Shown in pieces: positions 1 through 11,353 of a stretch of DNA of 64,000 nt. The notes below the pieces were generated by a model. It ran no database searches. It saw only the letters and a list, made by a program, of their open reading frames with translations, and was not told where the DNA came from. This DNA is from Strigops habroptila (lineage: Eukaryota; Chordata; Aves; Psittaciformes; Psittacidae), in NCBI RefSeq assembly GCF_004027225.2, contig NC_044277.2, forward strand, positions 25,682,995 to 25,746,994, in the 5' to 3' direction. The position numbers and the translations under genes are program-made. Within the stretch, counting starts at the first letter, position 1, and every line of letters begins with the position of its first letter.

Positions 1-269
1 CATTTGCTAACAACTTTGGTTCAAAGCACAGAAAATCACATTGGGCATTCATTTAGCTTACATTATTAATAAACTCACTCAACCTCAAGAGACCTTCAAA
101 GATTTCTGTATCATAGCATCAGGACATAGAAGCACAAAACTTTTCCTCTCTAAGAAAGTTTCAAACACCAAAGAAATGACGGTTTTAGTTTGCTGGAATT
201 CAGGCAGAAAAACGTAACTCTTCCAGAAGCAGTCTTATGATATTCCTTTATTATAGAAACAAGCTTTCA

Positions 270-309
270 TGGAATCATAGAATGGTTTCAGTTGGAAGGT
301 ACCTTAACT
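270..309 (-). mobile_element. CR1 LINE 3'-tail fragment
   Basis: The segment reads GGAATCATAGAATGGTTTCA followed by GTTGGAAGGTACCTTAA, the reverse complement of the avian CR1 3' end (CCTTCCAACC...ATTCTATGATTC). Only about 40 bp remain, so the subfamily cannot be assigned. Confidence 0.75.
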
Positions 310-2734
310 TTGTCCTCTTTGTTTTTTAAATAAACTTTTAAAAATTAAGATCCACACTATTTAGTTTCTCTCATGATATAAGATATGCTCTCAGCAGAAA
401 CCCTCCTTGCTAGGATGGGAGGAAGTGAACATTACTTGGTCTTTCAGCTACTGCCACCAGAGTCCTGGCCAGCTCCTCCCCAGCACAGGACACTAATGGC
501 CATGTATATAGGTTGCTGCACCCACCAGTGGTATGGGCTCCCTGTTTGTAAAAATAGCAAGCAGGCCAGTTTGATCAAATTAATCCATCATTCTGCTTCC
601 CAAAAGCATGCTTTCTCTTTTCACATGCATCCTTTGTGACAATTGTGACAGAGGAAGGAGGAATAAGGCCCAGGAGCTATGGGTCAGGGTACATTATAAC
701 CCTATTAGTTAATGAAAAAGACATATTCTTAAGGTTTAAATACCTTCATACAACATTCAAGACTGTCTGCAGACCCATCCCAGATTGAAGCAGTTCTTTC
801 CTATGGTCTGCACTACAGATAAGTGCAAAAATCCTGCTTGAACTTAGGATCCCCCACGGGGGTCACCTCTGGTAGGATTTCCTGAGCCATGCCTTCCACA
901 TGCAAGTCCAAGATACTTTCTGGTTGCCAAAATTTTAGGAGCATGCTGTTGCTGTGTGCTTGTGCCTTACTGGTTTTCAAATATGCAGAGAGAGGAGACC
1001 ATTAATGGTCACTACTGGTGATCTGTCCTTGAAGAAATCACCATTAAGAAAGCTTCCGCCAACTTTGTCGCCTGAAGAATCCAGCCTGCCCACTACGCCA
1101 TCCTGTGAAATCAAAGCCTCCTCCCACTTTCTTGAATCGTATCTGCTTTGCACATTAGTTTTAGAAACAGATGACCTTGAAGATTTATGGGTAGCAAGAG
1201 GGAAGAATATGAGTCCTGTGTGAGAAACTAGAGAAGCTCTGAATACTACGGCTTCTACACCAACCTGCAAAGCATCAGCAAGCCAGATATAATGTTCATT
1301 GTTGCTGAGTTAAAATAATACATCTCCAGGTTAGTTGAAACATTAATTATAAAGATTACAGATTAATCCTGCTCTATGAACTTGGTTTGTCAATGGAAAA
1401 TATAAGGTGAAAAGGATTGTTCTAAGTCTCTAGAAAAGTGCTGGAAAGGCTCACTGAAGTTAGCAAACTCTTTTCAAAGGTAAAGGCTTTAAGCATTTCA
1501 AAATCTCAAGAGCAGCCATGCAAACCACTCCTAATTCCTCCACTTATCTGTACCCTAGATCATATCACAGAGGGGATGAGTCAGCCCTAAAGGTATGTAG
1601 GATATTCCTGAAATAAAGAGAACAGTGCAATTCTGAATAGAAAATCAGAATTAAACTGCTCTCAAGCATGTGCGGTACCCACAGAGAAAGCTTTTGGTTA
1701 GTTAAGCATACACTCCAAAGAGCAAATGCAGGATTTGATGGAGCTCAGTGCCAGCACAGGTATTTACTTTCTGGCATATCTGTCCTTCAGTCTGCAGAAT
1801 GACTTCAAGCGCAGTTACTGGAGCTCTGTCTGCACCAAAATGGAAGTAGTTTATCTTTGCATATACGGCTGTTTGTTACTCCCATACAGGTGGAGGGAGG
1901 TTAACCTCTTCCTGGAGCCTCCTTCACGTCTAACACAGGCTCTGCCAGTCTACAGTGTAGCTGGTATTAAGCTCACGTTTTACTATTTCTCAGTTGGTTT
2001 ATTTGGTTCTTTGTGGCTTTCTGGGAGATTTTCCTCTGTACATTCTGGACACAGCTTCACATATTGTTTCAGGCTGAAGAGGATCTCATTTTGAGGGGAC
2101 AGCTTTTAGCTGCCGCTTTTGCCTTCCAGGCTTTTCCATGGCACAGCACCACATTCTTACTTACCCTCCTCCAGACTGTGGGAAGAATAGGGACATGATG
2201 AGAAGCAGAGAGACGAAATAGTCATTCTGAAACGAGTGACTGAATATAGCCAGCAAGGCTTGCTGAAAAGCTGTGGGAAACCTCTGGCTGGTATTCTTAT
2301 CCCCAGCGAATCTGGGATAGGTTCACTGCAGGCAAACTGGCACCCGGGAGCCAGCCCAGGCACGTGAATATATGGGATTATTTCCATGATCCCAACTGCA
2401 GTTAATGGCGGATCACAAGTTAAAACTGTTCAAAAATCCTGCTGATGGCATAGTGGAAGAGAAGAGGCTTTCTGGGAGTGCCCCAGTGCTTCTCTCACAA
2501 ACACACGGGGGACTAGAAACCTGGAGCTGAGGTCAATTTTGTGTTGCAATTAGGTGAGACTGAGAGGAAAACACCTGGTCAAGTAAGTTTGTGCCCTGGC
2601 AGGACAGAGGTCACCTGAAGTATTCATGCCACATTCTTCACATATAGTGGAGTGCAAAACCTGACCAGTTGGTATGTCTGCAACATGTGCTTTTTCATGT
2701 CATTGTTTTGTTTAGTTTGTAGCTATTTAAACAT

Positions 2735-2813
2735 CGGGGGTTGGAACTAGATGATCTTAAGGTCCTTTCCAACCCTAACTATTCTATGATTATATGATTC
2801 TATTATTCTATGA
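2735..2813 (+). mobile_element. CR1 LINE 3'-end fragment
   Basis: This is a plus-strand CR1 3' end: GGGGTTGGAACTAGATGATC, then TTAAGGTCCTTTCCAACCC, then three degenerate copies of the ATTCTATGA terminal repeat. It is heavily 5'-truncated, as most avian CR1 copies are. Confidence 0.88.
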
Positions 2814-5590
2814 ACTCTTCCTGATCAAGCATTTGACCACTGCTTGTGGTCAAACTGGCAGCCTTGCTGTGGCCACTTCTAGTCCTTAGCTGAGGAGAGA
2901 AAGCAGGCTCCCAAAAATCTGTTCATAGCAGGTACTAAGTACTCTCAGTCAGTGATGAGAAACAATGCAGCAGGTTGGACTGCATAGCCCTTAAATTTCT
3001 GCTCGCTCTCCGCAGCACAAGGCACGGTGAGAACAGTCTTGAAATCAGGTCGATCTCAATCAAGAAGTAACAAAGAACTTCCTGAGTTCGGAAAGAGGGC
3101 TGTGAGGCTAAAGTTGTAAACTGATAACAGGTTGGACACACTGCACTGTTGTGTTGTAAAAGCCTAATGTTTAGCTTCCGTTTGCTTTAACTTGCTAACA
3201 TTTTCCACTCTCTGGATGTTGTAAATGTCACTTCTTTCCATGATCACGAGGCCAGGCCCTGATCTTTGCTCAGAAAAGGGTCCAGCTCTCATATCAAACC
3301 TGCTCATCATAATTTTACTGCAAACCTTGGACAATCTCGGTAAGTGGTGATGTTACAAATTGTTGGAAGTAAAGCTTCTAGTCTTGCACACTAGTGCAGG
3401 CAGGTAGAATCGATTGAATTTTTAAATAAAACAAAATAAATGCTTTTAATGTATCATTTACAAGCTTCCAAGCCACTGTGCTTATCAGATGTTGAAATCA
3501 TTTCCAAGAGCTACTTAGAAGTAGCTGTCCATTCTCTTTAAAAGTGATATCCCTTGGAGAATTAATAAAGGGATTCCTTACTAAAGTTCTCTTTTATGAC
3601 CTTGAACTCATCTACAAAGTAAATTATTTAGATTTTTAAAAAACATTAAACATTTGGAGGTATTTTAATAGATCAGAGGGATGGAAAATCCTGTTAGCAA
3701 GTCTGCCTCCGCAATATAATGGTCTATTTTTTTGATAAAAACACATGTTTTTTAATCTGTGGATAAGAAAGGAGATAAGCTGATGGAAATATGAAAAGTA
3801 AAAAAATAAACAGCAGAATGCAGCAGTCTATGTAAAAAGCGCTCATATCATTTGGGAGATAAATAGAAGAGTAATCTTGATATGCAAGATTACCAGTCAT
3901 GGATCTACAGTGAGAGCCGTGCGTAACAATGGACCTTACAGCTGAACTATAGTTGTTGGTATTTTGCACAGAAAAAGTAAATAGTTATACGTCTGATTCT
4001 CTAGACTTCCAGTTGCAGTGATCATTGGTCACAGATTCCTGTCCATACTAAGAACTCACACTGCTGTGCAGCAGCATGCAGTGACTGAAATCTTTATTAC
4101 AGCAGCACTTACGTCATTTTTGCTGAGCTAGGTTTGAGTTCAGCAGAGTTGAAAGATGAACCTGTTCACCTTATAATATCATTTGCTTTATTTATTGTTT
4201 TTTCCATATTACCCTTTGAGACTCTTACCATGTAATTTTACAGCTTTGAAGTAGTGTGAGTTGACCTATAACTGTAATAAAAGAATTTGGAATGAGATAA
4301 CAGAAGTTTTTCCATTATTTACAAAAGGGTGAGGCTACTTATTAAAGACCTTCATATTGCATAACTTTGCTAAAATTAATACTTTTTCAAGGAACTGTTA
4401 CATTGTGGTAGGCCCTTGCAGCGCACAGATTGGACAGGATAGGGCTGCGCTGTAAGCTCAGACAAGAAAATCCTCCAGTTTAAATTTTTAATTCAACCTT
4501 TCTGAAGAACACTGCACTTCCTAGTTACAAATTAACAAACAGAGTGTTTTCATCCTGCATAACGAGTCTAGGACACAGGTTCTGTTTCTTGTGATTCATG
4601 CTCTTCTTAAAGAGCATCAAGTTCAGCTAATTTGCTCCCATTCTGTCCACAGCGAATTGACCCACAATGCCATTTCACTTGGACCCCATCACATCTCACA
4701 CACCTCTGAACTAGCACCCCCAAGTCTTGGTTACACAATCAGCTTTCCCTCCATGTAAAACAATGCCCTATGGATGTGCCTGTGTTGCAGAGCAGGTGTG
4801 CCCCAGGGTGCACCCCGCAGCCCTGGTCCCCCACTCACCAGGGCCGTGGTGCCTGTGGGTGTACTCTGGAGTTTCCTTTCAGCTGTCAGCTCGAGTTTCT
4901 TTGCAAAATATAAGTACGTGCTCAGGAAGTGAACAGGGACCACTGACACACACCCAGGTCTCCTCCCGTTGTGGAGATAATGCTCAGCCAAGGCATGCAT
5001 ACTGCCCTGTGAGCTAGCATAGCCTGAGTTTCCCAGGATGGGTAAAGTGGAAGTGTCCTAAATACTCAAAAGGAGCTAGATCTAAAATCCTCCATAGAGA
5101 CAGACAATCCTCCTAAATTAGGATCCTAAATTTCCAGCAGTCTCCCAGGAAGTGTCTCATAAGATGAGTCTCTGAAAGCTTCAGTAACCAACCACAAACA
5201 CTATGAGTAATTAACTACTTACTAGACTACTGAACTATGCTGAACTTGCTTGGAATTGCATTGAAATATACATTATACAAACAGTAGAAAGATAATAAAA
5301 ATCCAGTCTGGCACATAGCAACAACATAAACCACTGAAGATCAAGAACAGGACCAACACCAATTTTAGTAAACACTGGACCAGACTCTCAGAGGAAGCAC
5401 TGGGTCTAGTGACCATCCCCACTCAGTCCATGCCATGCAGAGAGCCCAAGGCAACAGCTGAAGATTTCCTCATGCCAGGGGTAGCATTGGCTGTAGCAGT
5501 AACTTCACAGCGCCTCACACCCCTCTAATGTGAAGGTATTATGGAGCTGTGGCAGGTGGATGAGAGGAGCTGCTTTTCCTGGCAGCTGAG

Positions 5591-5637
5591 TTAGGTCATC
5601 CCCAAGCTGCTTTCTCCTGGCATCATTAGGTCATCCC
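5591..5637 (+). repeat. Repeated TTAGGTCATCCC with AGGTCA half-sites
   Basis: The 12-mer TTAGGTCATCCC occurs at 5591-5602 and again at 5626-5637. Each copy contains AGGTCA, the core half-site of many nuclear receptors. The 35-bp spacing does not fit a classic DR1-DR5 element, so this is only a motif observation, about 5.6 kb upstream of the CALB1 start codon. Confidence 0.4.
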
Positions 5638-8600
5638 TGAGTCTCTTCTAAATCTCACAGTTAGGCAGGTATTTGCCTGCAAATACAAGAATAAACACAG
5701 TTAAGCACTGTATTGGAAAATATGGGACTAAATATAAGAATACTACCTGGTATCATTTTTGTTTTTCTTGGCTTCTTAGTTGGTCTGTAGTATTGTAGAG
5801 CATCAAAGAGTTCCCATCCACCTCAGGTGCTTTTCCAGGTGGCACTGATACATTGACACCCCAGTTCAGCTTTTCATGCATCTGTAGCACTAACATATTG
5901 TTGAATTCCCTCAAACAAAAAAGCTGGTCCCCTGTGCCTGAAGCCAGGCCCTTGGGAATTGCTGGGCCGGAGGGATGTGCCAGGCCATTGCTGCTCTCCA
6001 GGCCTGTGCTGGGCATCCACATGGTCCTTGAAGGAAGGGAGCAGCAATGTGAAGAACGAAATGTTCTGGTGGCTCCAAGGATCTTACAGGGCAGGAAGAC
6101 ATGGCAAAGCACGACTGCATGGACTTTGGGCCTTCTCACGCTTAGGAATCTGTTGTTGAGCAGTGCCTTATCATTATGCTGCTCCCTTGAAAGCTATAGA
6201 TGAGGCTTTAAGTGTATAACATAGGTAAAAAAGAGATGAATTAGGCCCTGGATTCCTCTGTCAGAAGGTTAAGGCTTGGGATATGCTGCAATCTGAATTT
6301 ACAAGTGGCTCACCAATTTGCAGTTTGTATTGTAAAATACATTTCATATCCTTAAAATTATTTCAGACAATTCTGTCTGGTGCATGAAAAAATGTATTTC
6401 TATATAATGCTGTCTTCGAAAAACAGTGAAGGCTCATGTAAATCACAATTTACATAATATATTTCCTGTGCAGATTGTGGTTTACCATAATGACTATATA
6501 AGCCAAGGCCAGCTTAGAGAGTGTACTTCAGTGCTGCATGTTCTTTTTCATTTTTGAAGAAAACAAATACCAATTGAAATGTAGGTAAAGAAAAAGTAAG
6601 CAATAAATTATCCTGTAGAATTATCCACATACTTTGAAAAGATGCATTCCTCACCCACAGACGGTTGTACTTGCTGGCGGTTGCACACAACTTGAAGCTC
6701 CCTTCTACAGCCCAGTGCTACTTCTGCCAATCCTGCTACAGCCCAAACCAGGTACCAACACTGTTCAAGTTGTTCTGTCTGGTTTATGTGTCAGGAATAA
6801 GCTTGTAGATCTTACATGAGTATCTGGATCTAAGATTTACCTGAAATAAAAGTCTTCCAGGGGATTTGGTTTCTTAGTGTCACTTTATGAAGCATCATCC
6901 CTTACCTATCATCTGTTCTGTGCATCTATCACCATTAAGACTGACATGAGCAGGAATCTGTACAGGTACAGGTGTTTTACCTTGTTCAGAATTAATATTG
7001 TCTACACCCCTTTTCTCTTAAGAAAGACTGTGTCGACTGGCTTTAAAATATTTAATACTTATGTGGTTGGGCTCAAGATGAAGGGTTGACTCTGCTTTTT
7101 ATTTTTGCTTAAGAGATCTTGAAGTCTAAAATTTGGTTAAAACCTTATCCATCCTTCCAGTTATGATGTTTTACAGATATGTGTTTTAATGTAGGAGTGT
7201 AGGAGAGAGTAAGAAAGAGAGACCTTCTCCATATCTGACAATCATGAAAAAGTTATAATTAAAATCTAGGGAATCACTTTTTGCCAAATGCTTCTTACTA
7301 TGATAGTTCTCTACAGGAAGGCAGGACTGTAGTGAGCAACAGCAGCTAAGGACCAGAATTTCCTTTTACATCTTTCAAGAACAATTGTACTGCTAATCAT
7401 CACTAAGCATCAAATGGGAAAGAAGATGTTGATAAGGGAAATCCAGCCACACATCAGGATCACACATGAATTTGGCCCTTCAGAAGAGAGGTGACACAAC
7501 AGTCCTTGCCTTTGACATATCTTCTGATGGTGGACTGAGAATAACTGAGAGAATAACATCTGATGTCCCTGAAGACCATTTGTGTTCATGCAGGACATTG
7601 TCATTCGAAAGTTCTTACATTTGGGTCTCATTTGGTCTCTGCTCATCAAAATCAAGTTTGTGATGCTTCACATAATGCTGAAATATTGGTGCTTTTTGAC
7701 TGAGAGTTACTTATCCTGTTATTTCTTGATTTTGATTGGGGGATATTTTCGGTTGGATTGCTATTATAACTGTCATATCCACACATCTTGAGAAACCCCG
7801 GGGTTACTACAGTTAGACGCTCTTGAGAGTGTGAAGGCAGAAGTCTGGTAGTCAGACCTAGGAAGTCTCAGAAAACCCACAAACAAAAAATTATTAATGA
7901 AAAGCATTTGAAGAACAGCTGTGAACAATAAATGTTTTCAAAGAAAATCATAGTTACTTAGATTCTAGGTCATATTCACAGCTGGTTTCAGTGTAGCATC
8001 TGCCAGATATGGATCTGGCTCATTTTTTGTAAGGAGAACTTAGCTCTAGTTAAAATGAATGACAAGGCTTAGGCTTCTCAGTGAACAAATTCATTAATCA
8101 ATGTGTATATATGCATATCACCATACATATAACTTCTGAAAATATGAAGAACTTGGTCCTTGCATAAAGCCCTCTAGAGTCACTGGAAAAAAAATTGCAT
8201 GGACTTCATTGGGTTATGGATCACATCCTGTATATATCTGCATTTTTAAATCTTTTCCAGTGCTTCCTCTTTCAGTGGAAATTAATAGCTTCTTGGAATC
8301 AAAATGATCAGTTTCTGATTTAGTTTTGCATAAGAAGCAGAGTCCAGTGGGATTAAATATGAATGCTGGCTTGGTAATTCATTAATCATGAAAATACGGT
8401 GTGCAGTTAGTTATATAAGTGGTTATTTTTGCATAGAAATGCCTGCTACTTTTATGCCTGTGCAGGATCACCTCAAGTGCAGCAGCAGGAACATACAAAC
8501 CCATTCACCTCGAGATACTGTTTTACGAAGAATGCACAAAGATACATAAATGCACTGTAAAGAACACTGATTTTGTAGATGCTAGCATAATGAGAGGTCA

Positions 8601-11138
8601 GCGTGTCCAAGAGTCCTTCCTGCACACAACTACACATGTTCCTGGTGGGGAGAAGCAGCATATTTTGAAAGACTTCTTTCAAACCCGCCTGGCCACATAT
8701 GACCTATGTAAAATATTTTATTCTGAGGACTTCTGAAAATGTAAACATTGCAGCTCCTGTTCATTTAAAAGTCTGAGCAGTCAGATAAACAAGGTTGGGC
8801 AAATAATGCTGAATTCTTCTCTCCCATTCAGCTACAGACTTCTGGGTCAGGGAAAAGTAACAAGCATAACATTTGATGTACCATTGGAAATGGTAAGTGC
8901 AGCGAGGAGCAGATCAACATAGGATGCAAGTCAAAGGGCCGTTAAAACAGGTTCAGTACTTGGTTTCCATTTGTACAGGCTTGCAGGAACCTGAAATTCT
9001 GCACTGGACAAAGTAATCCAATACACTTGGCAAATGTAAGAAGTTGCCTCATTGGCACAGACCTCTTCTATCTAAAAATGATGGAAATGCCATTTCCATC
9101 TTTGTCTTCTTCCAGTGTCCTTGCGTCACTGGCACCCCGTTGTCTTTCCCAAGCACAAAGGATAATCTCAGGCTCGATTCACTGTGTTTCCACTTATCAA
9201 GGCCAGAGCACTGCCATGTCTGTGCTCCTGGTAAATGAAAAAAGCCTCATGAATCCTCTCTTTTCTTGCCATCATTGCTACTTTATGGAAATGCATTAGT
9301 TTCAGATTTTTATTTTCAAGACAAGATGTAGTCAGATTACAGACATTTCAGGATATGGCTCCCACTGAAGTCTGCTACCTTGAGAAAGCCATGCCTGGAA
9401 ATCAGCTCCTAGATAGGAAATTGACCCAGTCATGATTTTTTATTTCTTTTTTACATGGCAAAACAGAAAGCCTGATCAGAAGGAATTATTTTCCATTTCC
9501 TCAGTCCTTTTGCAAATATATAATGATATTTGTGGCTATAAAAGTATTCTGAACACTTTTTGTTAATACAAATATTTTGAACTGGAGGGATTAATGATCA
9601 GATTATTGTCTTCCATCTTAGCTGCTGCTTTGTTCAGCAGCTCACAAAACACAAACCAATATGATGTATCTCTTCAAAAACTCACAGCCAAAGAGCAGCA
9701 ACAGAATGAGAGAAAGCTGCACATAACAGGTGGAGAAACAGGAGAATGGAAAGATGGAGGGAATCAAGTATAATGTCTCATGATTACTTAATCGCTATGC
9801 CCACATCTTGTTCCAGAATGCATACAAGATTTCAGCCACCCAATCTACTGAAATCCCTCTCAGGACAAGTCAGCCTTTAACTAAGCATCCACTTCTCATC
9901 CTGCTGGGTTATCTATCCCCCTCGGCATCTTGCTGTCTTCTGTTCTGCGTTATCCCAGCATTTTTTTTATTCTCACACTATATGTGAGTCTTAACATGCT
10001 ATTGTCCTACTGTTGCTCATGTCAGTCACTTCACCCATGGAGATTCCCAGGTATCCCAGCTGTTCTCATCCTCCACCCTTACTATACCACTGTATTTGGC
10101 AATGTCCTGTCAACCAATCACTTTGGCCATCGAACTAGGGTAACTTGATGTAGCATGTGAGGGATATTGCCGGATGGAGAAACGCAGCTTCAGTGCTTGA
10201 GTACCCAGGTAACCATAATAACTAAAATGAGTCATCCCAAAAGGGACTCAATCATTACTACTGGTACAATACTATGTTAGCCTGTGACAGAAGGAAGATT
10301 TTTGGTAAGGTGCTTGGTCTCCTCCCACCAACCCACTGCTACAGGAGGGCAAGTCTCCAAAGCTGGTCTACCAAAAAACATTCCTGCCCAGTCAGAAGTG
10401 ACTGTGGTCATGTCTCTCACACCTCCAAATGGGGAAAGAAAGAGTTTACTAATGAAGCCTTCCATACTTACCTGTTGAGATGAAATTACTTCCTAGAACA
10501 GTATATTTAAATTTATCATGCCTGTTCCCATGCTACCTCAATATGGATATTGCAATATCTCATGATATCTCAGTGGGAATACTGTATTAAAGGGTTGCAG
10601 TGCTTCAAAGAGTTAAGTTTGCATGGAGCTATCTGCAGGTCTGGATTGAGGATGCAGCTGTGAAATATGGATACCTTGCACCCCACATGTCCCATATGGC
10701 TTTTCTATTCCAGGACGTCCTGCAGTGCTATTAGCCATATGCTCTGACCTCCAGGACCCTTTCCCGATGGAAACCCAGTGACTAAATTGGGAGACTGTGC
10801 TCACCCTCTGTGCCCCCCACGTCTCATGGGCACAGTCTCTCACCGCGAGGGACTCACAATAACCACTGGGTCACCCAGCGCTGCTTCCCCTGCCCGGGGA
10901 CCTCCATCCAGCACCCGTACCCCCTCCCTCCGACCCACGTTTCGGGGTGACTGTCCCCCGGGGCTCAGCCGCGGGGCCGGGGCGGGTGCTGCCGGGCTGG
11001 ACCAAGCCGCGGTGCCGCCGCCTGGAGACCCCAGCCCCCCCGCTCAGGGCAGGGCGGGCAGGCCGCGCCGGGGACCGCGGCGAGGAAGGGCGGGAGGGAG
11101 GACAACGCCGGGGGGAGTGGCCCGGCCGCGGCGGCCCC

Positions 11139-11145
11139 ATAAATA
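11139..11145 (+). promoter_or_regulatory. CALB1: TATA-type box of CALB1
   Basis: ATAAATA sits in an otherwise GC-rich stretch 133 bp upstream of the CALB1 ATG. Typical spacing would place transcription start near 11168-11172 and give a 5' UTR of about 100 nt. It is the only TATA-like sequence in the island. Confidence 0.8.
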
Positions 11146-11271
11146 GCCCTCGGCGGGGCGGCGGCGGGAGGAGCCGTCGGAGCTGTCGTCGCCGCCGCAG
11201 CCGCCACCGCCGCCGACCGCGGGCAGAGTCAGCACCGCGGACAGCGCCCGCCGCGCCCCCCGCGCCCCACC

Positions 11272-11353
11272 ATGACGGCGGAGACCCACCTGCAGGGCGT
11301 GGAGATCTCGGCCGCGCAGTTCTTCGAGATCTGGCACCACTACGACTCCGACG
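11272..11353 (+). CDS. CALB1: CALB1 coding exon 1
   Basis: Encodes residues 1-27 plus one base of codon 28, covering helix E of EF1 and the first half of its loop (DSD). The donor is G|GTGACC. The intron that follows is only 259 bp, GC-rich and free of in-frame stops. Confidence 0.98.

Larger units (their letters stand above)
1..10870. other. Intergenic region upstream of CALB1
   Basis: This is AT-rich DNA with no multi-exon gene that I can support. The open frames here are short, overlap on both strands and resemble no family I know. Recognisable contents are a CR1 tail at 270-309 (minus), a CR1 3' end at 2735-2813 (plus) and a repeated TTAGGTCATCCC at 5591 and 5626. In human the next gene beyond CALB1 on this side is TMEM64, several hundred kb away, so a gene-poor flank is expected. 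Distal CALB1 enhancers could lie here, but nothing in the sequence alone proves one. Confidence 0.7.

Noticed and set aside
5753-6203. Overlapping open frames of 128 (minus) and 116 (plus) codons
   Set aside because: Both strands are open over the same locally GC-balanced stretch, neither has a recognisable domain, and no splice or promoter context supports a gene.
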